A DNA stretch of 54,980 nucleotides, from contig JASBVV010000051.1 of the NCBI GenBank assembly GCA_029960885.1, positions 1 to 54,980 of the forward strand. The letters are read 5' to 3'. This document shows positions 47,274 through 54,980 of the stretch, in pieces. The DNA is from Kyrpidia sp. GTDB lineage: Bacteria; Bacillota; Bacilli; Kyrpidiales; Kyrpidiaceae. Numbering within the stretch: the first letter of the stretch is position 1; each line of letters starts with the position of its first letter. Below the pieces are notes generated by a model. The model saw only the letters and a list, made by a program, of their open reading frames with translations, was not told where the DNA came from and did no database searches. The position numbers were made by a program, and so were the translations under genes.

Positions 47274-48020
47274 TCACGCAATGTACTCGCGCAGCATTTC
47301 AAAATCCCCGATGAGAATCAGTGCGATGGCGATGATGTACTTCCGCTGCCGCTCCAAAGTTTTGCGACTCATCCCGACCTCCTCCACCAAATCCTTCAAT
47401 GGGAGAGATTTTTTCTGCAGCAAATATTCGCTGAACGCCTGCCGGGATGCGATCACCTTCGCCACTTGCATGGCGTTCCAGCGCGCATCCGCATGTTTCG
47501 GGGACAATTCCACCAATTCCTCCAAACTGATCCCAAATTCCGCCAACCACGCACTGTACCGCTCGATCTCCTCCCGGCGCGCCGCTTCGGTCTGGTGGGC
47601 CTCATAAATCTCCAGAGATTTTTGAATTTCAATTCTATTATAGGGGTGCTCTTCATCATCCCCGGCCTCGAACTCCGCCATGGGAATGTCCGGAACCCGA
47701 ACCTCCCGGGATCGAAAATAATCAATTAAACGCCGGCGGATCACCGTGTCGGCGAATCCGAGAAAACTGGAACCCCGGTTGCCGTCGTACCGATCGATCG
47801 CCTCGTTAAAAGCGGCCAAGGCAATACTGAACTCATCGTCCTCTCCCCGGGAAATGTACCGGCTGGACGCTCGGGAAGCGCTTTTTGCCACAAACGGGAT
47901 ATACTTTCTCAACAATTGTTCGCGAACCCCGTTGTCTCCCGCCTTGGCCTTCGCCAACAGCTCTCCGAGGTCGAGGTCGGTTTCATCCGCATCCCGCCTC
48001 CGGTGAAAGGGGAACACCAT
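47274..48020 (-). CDS. sigI: RNA polymerase sigma factor SigI
   Basis: 248 residues, close to the 251 of B. subtilis SigI, which responds to heat and wall stress. Region 2 contains FVAKSASRASSRYISRGEDDEFSIALAAFNEAIDRYD and FADTVIRRRLIDYFRS; the C-terminal half has the SigI-specific helix-turn-helix GMSRKTLERQRKYIIAIALI in outline. The frame is open to 48245, but GGGGTGAACGGGTG just before ATG 48020 supports this start. It is paired with rsgI, and a possible SigI-type promoter lies upstream. Confidence 0.92.
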   Translation of the reverse strand: MVFPFHRRRDADETDLDLGELLAKAKAGDNGVREQLLRKYIPFVAKSASRASSRYISRGEDDEFSIALAAFNEAIDRYDGNRGSSFLGFADTVIRRRLIDYFRSREVRVPDIPMAEFEAGDDEEHPYNRIEIQKSLEIYEAHQTEAARREEIERYSAWLAEFGISLEELVELSPKHADARWNAMQVAKVIASRQAFSEYLLQKKSLPLKDLVEEVGMSRKTLERQRKYIIAIALILIGDFEMLREYIA

Positions 48021-48049
48021 CACCCGTTCACCCCGTTTGCAATAAAGGA

Positions 48050-48078
48050 TTCGTCCGCCCCCCTCTGTATCTGGGGGT
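48050..48078 (-). promoter_or_regulatory. candidate autoregulatory SigI promoter
   Basis: The minus strand reads ACCCCC (48073-48078) and CGAA (48050-48053), the two elements described for SigI promoters, separated by 19 bases and about 30 bases upstream of sigI. A GGGGGG run between them can also pair with the CCCCC, so a hairpin is an alternative. Confidence 0.35.
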
Positions 48079-48079
48079 G

Positions 48080-48307
48080 TTACGGTCGCTGCTGCCACCA
48101 ACTCCACAACCAGCCGAGCAGGGTGAGCACCGCGCTGATCAGCAGACTGGTCACAATGGGAAAATAAAACGAAAATCCCTCTTTCCGGATCACGATGTCG
48201 CCGGGCAACCGGCCAAGGGGCAACCAGCGCCCCACCCACTGCCACAACACCCCGGCAACCACCAGCACCACGCCGATGACGATCAGGGTTTTCGCGACGG
48301 GTTGCAC
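48080..48307 (-). CDS. DUF2905 family membrane protein
   Basis: 75 residues with two membrane helices (TLIVIGVVLVVAGVLWQWVG and IVTSLLISAVLTLLGWLWSW) and the conserved LPLGRLPGDIVI between them. This small family often follows ruvB. GTG 48307 has GAGGGGG five bases ahead and starts four bases after the ruvB stop. Function is unknown. Confidence 0.85.
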   Translation of the reverse strand: MQPVAKTLIVIGVVLVVAGVLWQWVGRWLPLGRLPGDIVIRKEGFSFYFPIVTSLLISAVLTLLGWLWSWWQQRP

Positions 48308-48311
48308 CTGT

Positions 48312-49334
48312 TCACCCCCTCTTGCCCTCTCCGGCGCACTCCCCCATCCGGCGACGCCCCAGGTGGCGGTACGCTCGATCGGTGGCCACCCGACCTCGCG
48401 GCGTCCGTTGAATAAACCCGATCTGCAACAGATACGGCTCGTACACGTCTTCGATGGTATCCGGTTCCTCCCCCAGGGTCGCAGACAACGTCTCGAGGCC
48501 CACCGGTCCACCTCCGAATTGGTCGATCATCGTCGCCAACAGGCGGTGATCCAGCGCATCCAGTCCCGCCGGGTCCACCTGAATGCGCTCCAGCGCCGCC
48601 GCCGCCACCCCGCGGTCAATCCGCGGGCACCCGTCCACCTGGGCAAAATCCCGAACCCGTTTGAGCAACCGTCCGGCCACCCGAGGCGTGCCCCGGGAAC
48701 GCCTGGCGATTTCCTCGGCGCCCGCCGGATCCAGAGGAACCTGCAGAATATCGGCCGCCCGCACCACAATGCGGCACAAATCTTCGATGCTGTAATACTC
48801 CAGGTGGCTGACGACCCCGAACCGGTCCCTCAGCGGCGAAGACAACAACCCCGCCCGGGTGGTGGCGCCGATCAGCGTAAACGGCGGCAGATCCAAGCGA
48901 ATGGAACGCGCGCTGGGCCCTTTCCCGATGACGAAATCCAGGGCATAATCTTCCATCGCCGGATAGAGAATCTCCTCAACCGCCCGGGAAAGCCGGTGAA
49001 TCTCGTCGATAAACAGCACATCGCCTTCCCCGAGATTCGTCAAAATGGCCGCCAAATCTCCCGGCCGCTCGATGGCCGGCCCCGATGTCGTATGGATCTG
49101 CACGCCCAGCTCATGCGCGATGATTCCCGCCAACGTCGTTTTGCCCAACCCCGGAGGTCCGTACAACAGCACATGGTCCAGCGCCTCCCGGCGCATCCTG
49201 GCAGCGGTGATAAACACGCGCAGATTCTCTTTCACCCGGTCCTGCCCAATGTATTCGTCGAGACTGCGGGGACGCAGAGATTCCAGTTGCCCGTCATCCC
49301 CTGTCCAATGTGCCGACACCATCCGCTCTTGCAC
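48312..49334 (-). CDS. ruvB: Holliday junction DNA helicase RuvB
   Basis: The AAA+ motor that drives branch migration with RuvA. 340 residues with Walker [10 protein letters not shown], Walker B LFIDEIH, sensor [16 protein letters not shown] and the C-terminal winged helix [16 protein letters not shown] 49334 has GGGGAGG seven bases ahead; ATG 49322 is an alternative without a good site. It follows ruvA by 23 bases. Confidence 0.95.
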   Translation of the reverse strand: MQERMVSAHWTGDDGQLESLRPRSLDEYIGQDRVKENLRVFITAARMRREALDHVLLYGPPGLGKTTLAGIIAHELGVQIHTTSGPAIERPGDLAAILTNLGEGDVLFIDEIHRLSRAVEEILYPAMEDYALDFVIGKGPSARSIRLDLPPFTLIGATTRAGLLSSPLRDRFGVVSHLEYYSIEDLCRIVVRAADILQVPLDPAGAEEIARRSRGTPRVAGRLLKRVRDFAQVDGCPRIDRGVAAAALERIQVDPAGLDALDHRLLATMIDQFGGGPVGLETLSATLGEEPDTIEDVYEPYLLQIGFIQRTPRGRVATDRAYRHLGRRRMGECAGEGKRG

Positions 49335-49357
49335 GGCTCCGCCTCCCCACGCCCCCT

Positions 49358-49957
49358 CTATCCCCGTGCGAGCCGGGACAACGCCAAGCGGATCATGTCG
49401 TCCAATTTGCGACCCTCTTTCCACTCCCGGCGCAGTTCAGGCATAACAGACTGGATTTCCTTCTCATTATAGCCAAGAGAAGAGAGGGCCGCAATGACAT
49501 CGCCAAGCGGCCGTCCGGACTCCGGATCCTTCGGGGTGGACAGATCGTCCTGATCCGCGATCCGAGTCAGCTTATCCCGAAGGTCGACCACCATTCGTTC
49601 GGCGGTTTTTCGCCCGACCCCGGGCAGACGGCGCAAAAACGCCAGATCCTCCTGGGTCACCGCCCTCGCCACCGCATCCATGCCCGCCGCCACCACCCCG
49701 ATCGCCACCTTTGGGCCAATCCCCGGGACGCCCTGCAACAAAACAAAAAAATCCCGTTCCCGGGGATCCGAAAATCCATACAGCACCGGCCCGTCCTCCC
49801 GCCACACCAGTTGCGTGTGCAGGATCACTCCCTGCCCCGGCCTCATCCCCGCCGCAAAACGCCCGGTGACAAACACTTTATAGCCGACACCCTGAACGTC
49901 CACCACCACATGATCTGTGCCCACCGAGGCGATCTGACCGCGCAGGAAGGTAATCAC
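49358..49957 (-). CDS. ruvA: Holliday junction DNA helicase RuvA
   Basis: The junction-binding tetramer subunit. 199 residues: an OB fold ([26 protein letters not shown] in outline), two helix-hairpin-helix motifs ([16 protein letters not shown] and [16 protein letters not shown]) and the small C-terminal domain ([15 protein letters not shown]) that contacts RuvB. The start overlaps the ruvC stop by four bases. Confidence 0.95.
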   Translation of the reverse strand: MITFLRGQIASVGTDHVVVDVQGVGYKVFVTGRFAAGMRPGQGVILHTQLVWREDGPVLYGFSDPRERDFFVLLQGVPGIGPKVAIGVVAAGMDAVARAVTQEDLAFLRRLPGVGRKTAERMVVDLRDKLTRIADQDDLSTPKDPESGRPLGDVIAALSSLGYNEKEIQSVMPELRREWKEGRKLDDMIRLALSRLARG

Positions 49958-50451
49958 CGCGCCCCCCCCTCCATCCGGGCGAGCAGCGTCGCCGCATGCA
50001 CGTGACAGATGGCCACCGCCAGGGCATCGGCCGCATCGTCGGGTCTGGGAGGCGCCCCCAGCCCGAGCAGCATCCCAACCATGCGCTGAATCTGTCCTTT
50101 CTCCGCAGACCCATATCCCGTCACAGCCTGTTTGACCTGCATCGGCGTGTATTCGGCCACCGCCACCCCGGCCTGCCGCGCCGCCAACAGCACGACCCCC
50201 CGCGCCTGTCCAACGGTAAACGCTGTGGTGACATTGCGGTAGAAGAACAGTTGTTCCACCGCCACCGCATCCGGCTTCACGTCGTCCAGCAGTTCCCGCA
50301 CCTTATCGTAAATTCTGACCAATCGATCGGCGACGGGCCCTGGCGGCGTTTCCACACACCCGTATCCTTCAGTCTGCAAACGGTTCCCCGAAGCATGCAC
50401 CACGCCGTAACCGAGACGGCCGATCCCGGGATCGATCCCGAGCACCCGCAT
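49954..50451 (-). CDS. ruvC: crossover junction endodeoxyribonuclease RuvC
   Basis: RuvC resolves Holliday junctions. The 165 residues start MRVLGIDPGIGRLGYGV with the catalytic D7. The second acidic residue is in VAVEQLFF and the last pair in DDAADALAVAICH. GAGAGGAG precedes ATG; the frame upstream is not used. RuvC is absent from B. subtilis, which uses RecU, but is common in other Bacilli and Clostridia. Confidence 0.95.
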   Translation of the reverse strand: MRVLGIDPGIGRLGYGVVHASGNRLQTEGYGCVETPPGPVADRLVRIYDKVRELLDDVKPDAVAVEQLFFYRNVTTAFTVGQARGVVLLAARQAGVAVAEYTPMQVKQAVTGYGSAEKGQIQRMVGMLLGLGAPPRPDDAADALAVAICHVHAATLLARMEGGAR

Positions 50452-50488
50452 GGCTTCTCCTCTCCCCACTCTCGTCAACCCCCGGCCA

Positions 50489-51037
50489 TCACTCGAGATA
50501 TTCACCGTATGTGGACAGTATGGACAAATAATCGTCCCGGCTGTCCACACGCAAACCTTGCCGCAGGCCGTCCAGCGTCCCCTTGGGAAGCGCTTTGGCA
50601 GCCCCGGAAGCGTCCAGTCGTCCAAAATCGCGAACCTCCCGCCCCGCGCCGGGTTCCCCATCATAGAGCACCAGATGAGATTCCCGGTTTAAACCGAAGA
50701 AAAGATGGCCCTTGGCATCCAGGGGCATATCCGCCACCGAGCGTCGGAACACCGGGACGTTGGACACCACTGTCAAGCCCCCGTCCAAGGCCCACCTGGC
50801 TCCGGGAGCCGCAAAGGCCGGTTCCGTCACGTCGTCGACCACGCCCTGATGAATCCGGACAAGCCCTCCCGCGTACTCCGTCACAAAAAGCGCTTGTTGC
50901 CCGGGGGCAAACGCTCCGAAACCGGGAAGGTACAGCGAAGACGCCGCGTGTGCGGAACCGGCGGAGAACCCGGCCATCATCAGCACCGGTATCGCGGCGC
51001 CGAACACCCGAATCGCCAATCTTCGCGTTTTGCGCAT
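50489..51037 (-). CDS. bofC: BofC-like forespore regulator
   Basis: 182 residues with a signal peptide (AIRVFGAAIPVLMMAGFSAGSAHA), so it would act between the spore membranes. The C-terminal part, HLFFGLNRESHLVLYDGEP, matches the BofC C-terminal domain, and the location beside ruv and yebC genes is the B. subtilis one. BofC restrains SpoIVB protease and so delays sigma-K activation. Overall similarity looks low, so the call leans on context. Confidence 0.7.
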   Translation of the reverse strand: MRKTRRLAIRVFGAAIPVLMMAGFSAGSAHAASSLYLPGFGAFAPGQQALFVTEYAGGLVRIHQGVVDDVTEPAFAAPGARWALDGGLTVVSNVPVFRRSVADMPLDAKGHLFFGLNRESHLVLYDGEPGAGREVRDFGRLDASGAAKALPKGTLDGLRQGLRVDSRDDYLSILSTYGEYLE

Positions 51038-51120
51038 GAGAGACTCCTCCCGCGAACCTTTTCGCTTCCCAGTATCGCCGGAGGGCCGCCGCTTTATGCC
51101 AAACCGACCGCAGCCCGATC

Positions 51121-51876
51121 TCAGTCCCCGATTTCCGCCAGGGTTTCGTCGCTCATGTCAAAATTCGAAAAGACGTTTTGGACGTCATCGTGTTCTTCCA
51201 GCGCCTCGAGCAAAGCCACCATACGCCTGGCGTCTTCCCCTTCGAGGGTCACCGTCGTCTGCGGCACGAAAGTGACTTCGGCCGTCTCGACGGGAATCCC
51301 CATTCTCTCCAATTCCTCCCGCACCTTGGCAAACTGTTCCGGTGCCGCCGTCACCACATAACGGTCTTCTTCCGCCGTAAAATCCTCGGCCCCGGCCTCC
51401 AGTGCCGCCATCATCACATCATCTTCGGAGCCCGAACGGCCGTCCTTGGGAATCTCAATGACCCCTTTTCGGTCAAACATCCAAGCGACACAGCCGCTCT
51501 CCCCGAGGCTGCCCCCCCGCTTGGAGAAAATATGGCGAATCTCCGCCGCGGTCCGATTCCGGTTGTCCGTCAGCAGTTGGACCATCACCGCAGCGCCGCC
51601 CGGACCATATCCTTCATAGATCACTTCTTCGTAATTCACGCCTTCGACATTGCCCACCGCTTTATCGATGGTTCGCTGGATGGTGTCCATGGGCATGTTT
51701 GCCGCCCGGGCTTTTTCCACGGCGGTTTTCAACCGGTAATTGGTTTCTGGATTCCCCCCGCCCTGCCTGGCCGCCGCATAGATTTCCCGGGATACCTTGG
51801 TGAAAAGCTGACCCCGAACCGCATCCTGCCTGCCTTTCCGGCGTTGGATATTGTGCCATTTGGAATGTCCGGACAT
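51121..51876 (-). CDS. yebC: YebC/PmpR-family regulatory protein
   Basis: 251 residues, full length for the family: MSGHSKWHNIQRRKGRQDA at the start, MPMDTIQRTIDKAVG, YEGYGPGGAAVMVQ and RHIFSKRGGSLGESG. YebC proteins were named transcription factors; newer work links members to relief of ribosome stalling at prolines. The gene lies 34 bases after nadE. Confidence 0.95.
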   Translation of the reverse strand: MSGHSKWHNIQRRKGRQDAVRGQLFTKVSREIYAAARQGGGNPETNYRLKTAVEKARAANMPMDTIQRTIDKAVGNVEGVNYEEVIYEGYGPGGAAVMVQLLTDNRNRTAAEIRHIFSKRGGSLGESGCVAWMFDRKGVIEIPKDGRSGSEDDVMMAALEAGAEDFTAEEDRYVVTAAPEQFAKVREELERMGIPVETAEVTFVPQTTVTLEGEDARRMVALLEALEEHDDVQNVFSNFDMSDETLAEIGD

Positions 51877-51910
51877 ATCGTCCCCTTCCTTTCATGACGC
51901 AACCAGTGTA

Positions 51911-52762
51911 TCACATCCCCCAATCCCGGGGATACCGGAAGTCCACGCCGATGGTTCGCCGGGACAATTTGGCGATCACCGGAGGCCGCCGTTTGAACTG
52001 GTTGACGCGCACCCGGCGGGCCACCGCATCCACGAACCGGGGCGCAAACCCCATATCCACCAGGTCGCGCCGACTGTACTGGAGATCCACCATACAATAG
52101 AGCAGCCGGTCCACCTCTTCGTACGTGAATCCCAGTTCCTGTTCGTCCGTTTGGTCTTCCCAGAGATCGGCACTGGGCGGCTTGTCGAGGATCGCCCGGG
52201 GCACCCCGAGATAACGGGCCACCTGACGAATCTGCGTTTTATAGAGGTCGCCGATGGGATTCACCGCCGAAGCGAGATCGCCGAATTGTGTGCCGTATCC
52301 CAACAGCAGTTCCGTTTTATTGCTGGTCCCCACCACCAGGGCGCCATCCCGGGCGGATCGATCGTAGAGTACACACATGCGTTCCCGGGCCATGCGATTG
52401 CCCCTGCGCAACGTCGACGCCTCCGGTTCTTCGGCAAAAAAAGCGTCGACCATCGGGGTGATGTCCACCACTTCGAAAGGCAACTCCAGTTGCTCGACCA
52501 AAGTTCGCGCATCCCGGACGCTGGAGGGAGAACTGGTTTTGTACGGCATCAGCACGGCGAGGATCTGTTCTCTTGGAAAAGCCCGGGCCGCCAGGCAGGC
52601 GACCACCGCAGAATCAATGCCTCCGGAGAGTCCGAACACCACTTTGAAAAAGCCCGCCTTGGTCACTTCATCCCGCAAAAACCGGGTCATCATCTCCACG
52701 GCCAAGGGGGCGGAGATGGACAGCAACTCCTCGACCGGCCGCTCAAAAGGGGTCACCGACAT
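51911..52762 (-). CDS. nadE: NAD synthetase, NH3/glutamine-amide transfer catalytic domain
   Basis: 283 residues of the ATP-pyrophosphatase domain that amidates NaAD to NAD. The PP-loop is SGGIDS (46-51); VGTSNKTELLLGYGTQFGD and LYKTQ are conserved, and KRRPPVIAKLSRRTIGVDFRYPRDWG at the C-terminus is the family end. It lacks the glutaminase domain of long NadE enzymes, but a nitrilase gene overlaps its start by 20 bases, so ammonia could come from that partner. Confidence 0.92.
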   Translation of the reverse strand: MSVTPFERPVEELLSISAPLAVEMMTRFLRDEVTKAGFFKVVFGLSGGIDSAVVACLAARAFPREQILAVLMPYKTSSPSSVRDARTLVEQLELPFEVVDITPMVDAFFAEEPEASTLRRGNRMARERMCVLYDRSARDGALVVGTSNKTELLLGYGTQFGDLASAVNPIGDLYKTQIRQVARYLGVPRAILDKPPSADLWEDQTDEQELGFTYEEVDRLLYCMVDLQYSRRDLVDMGFAPRFVDAVARRVRVNQFKRRPPVIAKLSRRTIGVDFRYPRDWGM

Positions 52763-53618
52763 CCGCCCCCTCTCCGTACCGCCGATCGTAAATGCGGATC
52801 AACTCCCGCACCGTCACATCCAACTGTTCATCACGGCCAAGCGGGGTCATCACCCGGCTTCGGCGCAACGCCTCCTCGTTCACATCGGCCACCAGCAGGG
52901 CCTCTTCGAACACCGGAGCCGAGGAGACGATCTCACCAAAGGGATCCACCACCGCCGATCCCCCGTAAAATGTCACGCCGTCCTCTACCCCGACCCGATT
53001 GGCGAAGAGAACGTACACGCCGAACAGCTGGGCATACGTGCGGATCGCCCGGTACCACGTTTCCTGGGACCCGACCATCTCCCCGACCGCCGGCCGGGCC
53101 GGACTCGCCGAAGGAATGATCAAGATCAACGCACCATCCTGGGCCAAGATGTAAGGAATGGACGGGTGCCACGCATCCTCGCAGATCATGATCCCGAACC
53201 GGCTGCCATGGGCACTGAACGCCCGTACCCGCTTACCCCGTCCGAAATAGCGATTTTCTTCAAACATCCCATAGGTCGGCGGATACACTTTCCGGTGGCG
53301 GTAGACCACCTCGCCCCCCGACGCGTAAACAGCACTGTTGTACATGATGAATCCCCGGCTCAATTCCACCATGCCGAACAGAATGTCCGCCTGGCGGCTG
53401 GCCTGAATCACCTGACGGACTTCCCGATCCTCGGCGGTCCGGGCGCAGTCCACGGCCAGATCCTTCAGCAGGTAGCCCGTGAGGCTCAACTCTGGAAAAA
53501 TCACCAAGTCGCATCCGGCCTCTTTGGCCTTCTCCACCCACATCACATGGCGGCGGGCATTCTCGGCCACATCCCCCAGCGCCGGACGCATTTGCACCAA
53601 TCCTACCCGTAGCGACAT
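52743..53618 (-). CDS. carbon-nitrogen hydrolase (nitrilase superfamily), probable NadE partner
   Basis: 291 residues with the full Glu-Lys-Cys triad: E43 in FPELSLTGY, K110 in RHRKVYPP and C146 in ICEDAWHP. This pattern and the YGMFEENRYF segment resemble the glutaminase domain fused to NadE in other bacteria. Here it is a separate gene that overlaps nadE by 20 bases and shares its promoter. The inference is a split glutamine-dependent NAD synthetase; an unrelated amidase is possible. ATG 53618 is chosen because homology begins there. Confidence 0.85.
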   Translation of the reverse strand: MSLRVGLVQMRPALGDVAENARRHVMWVEKAKEAGCDLVIFPELSLTGYLLKDLAVDCARTAEDREVRQVIQASRQADILFGMVELSRGFIMYNSAVYASGGEVVYRHRKVYPPTYGMFEENRYFGRGKRVRAFSAHGSRFGIMICEDAWHPSIPYILAQDGALILIIPSASPARPAVGEMVGSQETWYRAIRTYAQLFGVYVLFANRVGVEDGVTFYGGSAVVDPFGEIVSSAPVFEEALLVADVNEEALRRSRVMTPLGRDEQLDVTVRELIRIYDRRYGEGADVGDPF

Positions 53619-53670
53619 GGAATCCACTCCACCCGTCTCCGACTGCACTTGCCCGATTGGCTCACGTTCC

Positions 53671-53699
53671 AGTATACCGCGAGTTAACACCCAAGCCAA
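53671..53699 (-). promoter_or_regulatory. promoter of the nitrilase-nadE-yebC run
   Basis: On the minus strand TTGGCT (53694-53699), a 17-base spacer and TATACT (53671-53676), about 50 bases upstream of the nitrilase gene. Confidence 0.5.
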
Positions 53700-53808
53700 T
53701 GTGTCCGGCGTGCGGAATCCGGGAACAGACTCCGCCACCGGCGATAGGCGGCCGGGCGGCGCACCCGCGCCCCCGGGGATTTCCTCCCCGCAGATTGGAA
53801 AAAGAAAC

Positions 53809-53830
53809 GGCCGCGGACCATCCCGCGGCC
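53809..53830 (-). terminator. terminator of the SPW-repeat gene
   Basis: GGCCGCGG / CCGCGGCC, 8 bp with a six-base loop. Read leftward it is followed by GTTTCTTTTTCC. It lies 54 bases past the SPW gene stop. Confidence 0.6.
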
Positions 53831-53883
53831 TTGGTTGTCCACGTGAAGATGCCTATCGAGGAGATCCCTTGACCGGAAGCGCG

Positions 53884-54054
53884 TCAGGGGGAACCTCTTC
53901 CTCCCTGAGACAGATCCACGAGGCTGAGAATGAACACGAGAATGCCGACAATGACAAAATCCCACGTTGCAGCGATCCGATTCGACAGATCGATGACCCA
54001 TGGAGAGATGAAGAGCCAAATGCCGATGAGCAGGCTCAGCCAATGTCTCCACAT
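53884..54054 (-). CDS. SPW-repeat small membrane protein
   Basis: A 56-residue protein, MWRHWLSLLIGIWLFISPWV at the start, with the diagnostic S-P-W motif and a second helix (WDFVIVGILVFILSLVDL). SPW proteins usually carry two such helical units; this has one SPW. GGGAGGGG stands six bases before ATG. It is a single-gene unit with its own terminator. Function is unknown. Confidence 0.7.
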   Translation of the reverse strand: MWRHWLSLLIGIWLFISPWVIDLSNRIAATWDFVIVGILVFILSLVDLSQGGRGSP

Positions 54055-54176
54055 CGCCGTCCCCTCCCTGAACCGACCGGGTATAGGCTGCAGTGGCCGG
54101 CAACCTGCTCTTATTTATATGTGCCCACTTCACAAAATGTCTTCGACGCTCCAATCACTCCCTCGAGAGACAAAGA

Positions 54177-54192
54177 GACCCCGCCCGGGGTC
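54177..54192 (-). terminator. terminator after the GlcG/HbpS-like gene
   Basis: GACCCC-GCCC-GGGGTC is a 6-bp hairpin 74 bases after the GlcG-like stop. On the minus strand it is followed by TCTTTGTCTCT. Confidence 0.45.
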
Positions 54193-54266
54193 CCGCCTGC
54201 CTTCAATCGGCCTCCATGGTCATTGTCCCAACCCGCGCCGCTCACTTTGCCGGGGAAAACTCCCGA

Positions 54267-54713
54267 TTACGAGGCTTTCAGGTGATCTTCGAGCACCGCC
54301 AAGCCGGCCTCGGCACAGACCGTATCCTCTTCCGCCGATCCTCCCGAGCAGCCGATGCCGCCCAACAGGTGTTCACCGTAATACAAGGGAAGTCCGCCGC
54401 CGAAAATCACCAGGCGATCCGTGTGAACGATTCCATGCAACAAGGCGGGCTCATCCTTGATAAAAGGATACCAATCCCCGGTCGCCTTTCCGAATGCGGC
54501 CGCGGTGTATGCCTTATTGCGCGCAATCTCCCCGCTGAGAAGGGGAGCTCCGTCCATGCGCAAAAACGCAAGAAGATTCCCGCCTGCGTCCGCCACCGCC
54601 ACGTTGAGGCGAACGCCGATCTCCTGGGCCTTCGACACGGCCGCTTCCACCATCGCCAACGCCAGGGCGTGCGTCAGGGCGTACGTTGGACGAACAACCT
54701 CCATATCCTTCAT
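54267..54713 (-). CDS. GlcG/HbpS family heme-binding-like protein
   Basis: 148 residues from ATG 54713 (GAGGTG eight bases ahead). The family pattern is VRLNVAVADAGGNLLAFLRMDG, IARNKAYTAAAF and the Gly-rich GGLPLYYGEHLLGGIGCSGGSAEEDTVCA in outline. HbpS binds heme and senses oxidative stress in Streptomyces. In other bacteria GlcG-like genes sit in glycolate or aromatic meta-cleavage clusters, which fits the gene to the right. The exact role is unknown. Confidence 0.85.
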   Translation of the reverse strand: MKDMEVVRPTYALTHALALAMVEAAVSKAQEIGVRLNVAVADAGGNLLAFLRMDGAPLLSGEIARNKAYTAAAFGKATGDWYPFIKDEPALLHGIVHTDRLVIFGGGLPLYYGEHLLGGIGCSGGSAEEDTVCAEAGLAVLEDHLKAS

Positions 54714-54789
54714 GTCACCTTCACCTCGATCCACGCGACTTGGACCCCTGTCAACAACGAGCGAACTCCGGCTCCCCGACGGGACGCTA

Positions 54790-54980
54790 CTACCGGCCCA
54801 CCCTCAGCTCCAAACTTCCGAGCCCCTCATAAGACACTTCCACCACATCCCCCGCCTGCACCGGGACCGCTTCGGTGATTCCCCCAGTCAAAACCACCAT
54901 GCCGGGCTCCAGCCCCAACCCTTCCCGGGCGAGCATGCGCGTCAGCATCACCACCGAGCGCACCGGATGACCCAACACCG
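54790..54980 (-). CDS. 2-oxopent-4-enoate hydratase / 4-oxalocrotonate decarboxylase family, C-terminal fragment
   Basis: The last 63 codons of a gene that begins beyond the right edge. GHPVRSVVMLTRML, LGLEPGMVVLTGGITEAVP and VQAGDVVEVSYEGLGSLEL match the C-terminus of the fumarylacetoacetase-fold enzymes of catechol meta-cleavage (MhpD/XylJ hydratases and XylI decarboxylases). The two cannot be separated on this fragment. It suggests an aromatic-degradation cluster to the right of the window, with the GlcG-like gene at its end. Confidence 0.75.
   Translation of the reverse strand, partial: VLGHPVRSVVMLTRMLAREGLGLEPGMVVLTGGITEAVPVQAGDVVEVSYEGLGSLELRVGR

Overview
The window looks like chromosomal DNA of a GC-rich, endospore-forming member of the Bacilli, most likely the Alicyclobacillaceae (a Kyrpidia-like thermophile). 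This placement is an inference from gene content, and no 16S rRNA gene is present to confirm it. The evidence is a set of sporulation genes (ytrH-ytrI, spoVB, comN, bofC, sigI-rsgI), the Bacillus-like order nadE-yebC-bofC-ruvCAB-queA-tgt-yajC / spoVB-comN-secDF-apt-relA-dtd, high GC, and strong Shine-Dalgarno sequences. No tRNA, rRNA, CRISPR array, insertion sequence or phage gene was seen.

Left part (1-16.2 kb) is a mosaic of mostly leftward single genes. It holds the N-terminus of a uracil-DNA glycosylase, a hotdog thioesterase, an ABC-class P-loop ATPase, a LysM-3D cell-wall protein, a sigma-70-like factor, the sporulation pair ytrH-ytrI, ilvD, an XRE-TPR regulator, a short-chain dehydrogenase, a two-part protein with a class II aldolase domain, a 47-residue membrane peptide, a class V aminotransferase, two unknown proteins, an anchored beta-lactamase-like protein, an HD phosphohydrolase and a small cysteine-rich protein.

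Central part (16.2-26.2 kb) serves C2/C4 carbon use: acetoacetyl-CoA synthetase, serC, a decayed malate synthase, then intact malate synthase and isocitrate lyase (the glyoxylate bypass). A divergent LysR / YeiH-type exporter pair and a macrodomain protein follow.

Sulfur region (26.2-33.3 kb): a promoter and leader with a strong attenuator-like hairpin precede ssuA and ssuD. The sulfonate ATPase ssuB is a truncated, frameshifted remnant and no ssuC is visible. A complete sulfate importer (binding protein, CysT, CysW, CysA) follows directly. This suggests a shift from sulfonate to sulfate uptake, with the orphan binding protein and monooxygenase left behind.

Right part (33.3-54.98 kb) is core housekeeping and is mainly leftward: dienelactone hydrolase, MBL hydrolase, dtd, relA, apt, secF, secD and comN; then spoVB (rightward), a DUF421 membrane protein and a YrzE-like membrane protein. 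A long leftward run comes next: nitrilase-nadE-yebC-bofC-ruvC-ruvA-ruvB-DUF2905-sigI-rsgI-queA-tgt-yajC. tgt carries a frameshift in a homopolymer, and the DUF421 reading frame runs 609 bases antisense into spoVB, probably also through a homopolymer indel. The window ends with an SPW-repeat peptide, a GlcG/HbpS-like protein and the C-terminus of a meta-cleavage-type hydratase/decarboxylase.

The least conventional signals are the ssuA leader, the ssuB decay point (a one-base loss that would perfect a palindrome), paired palindromes in front of aceB, a half-site cluster in front of aacS, and a recurrent SD-ATG-NNN-ATG start arrangement.
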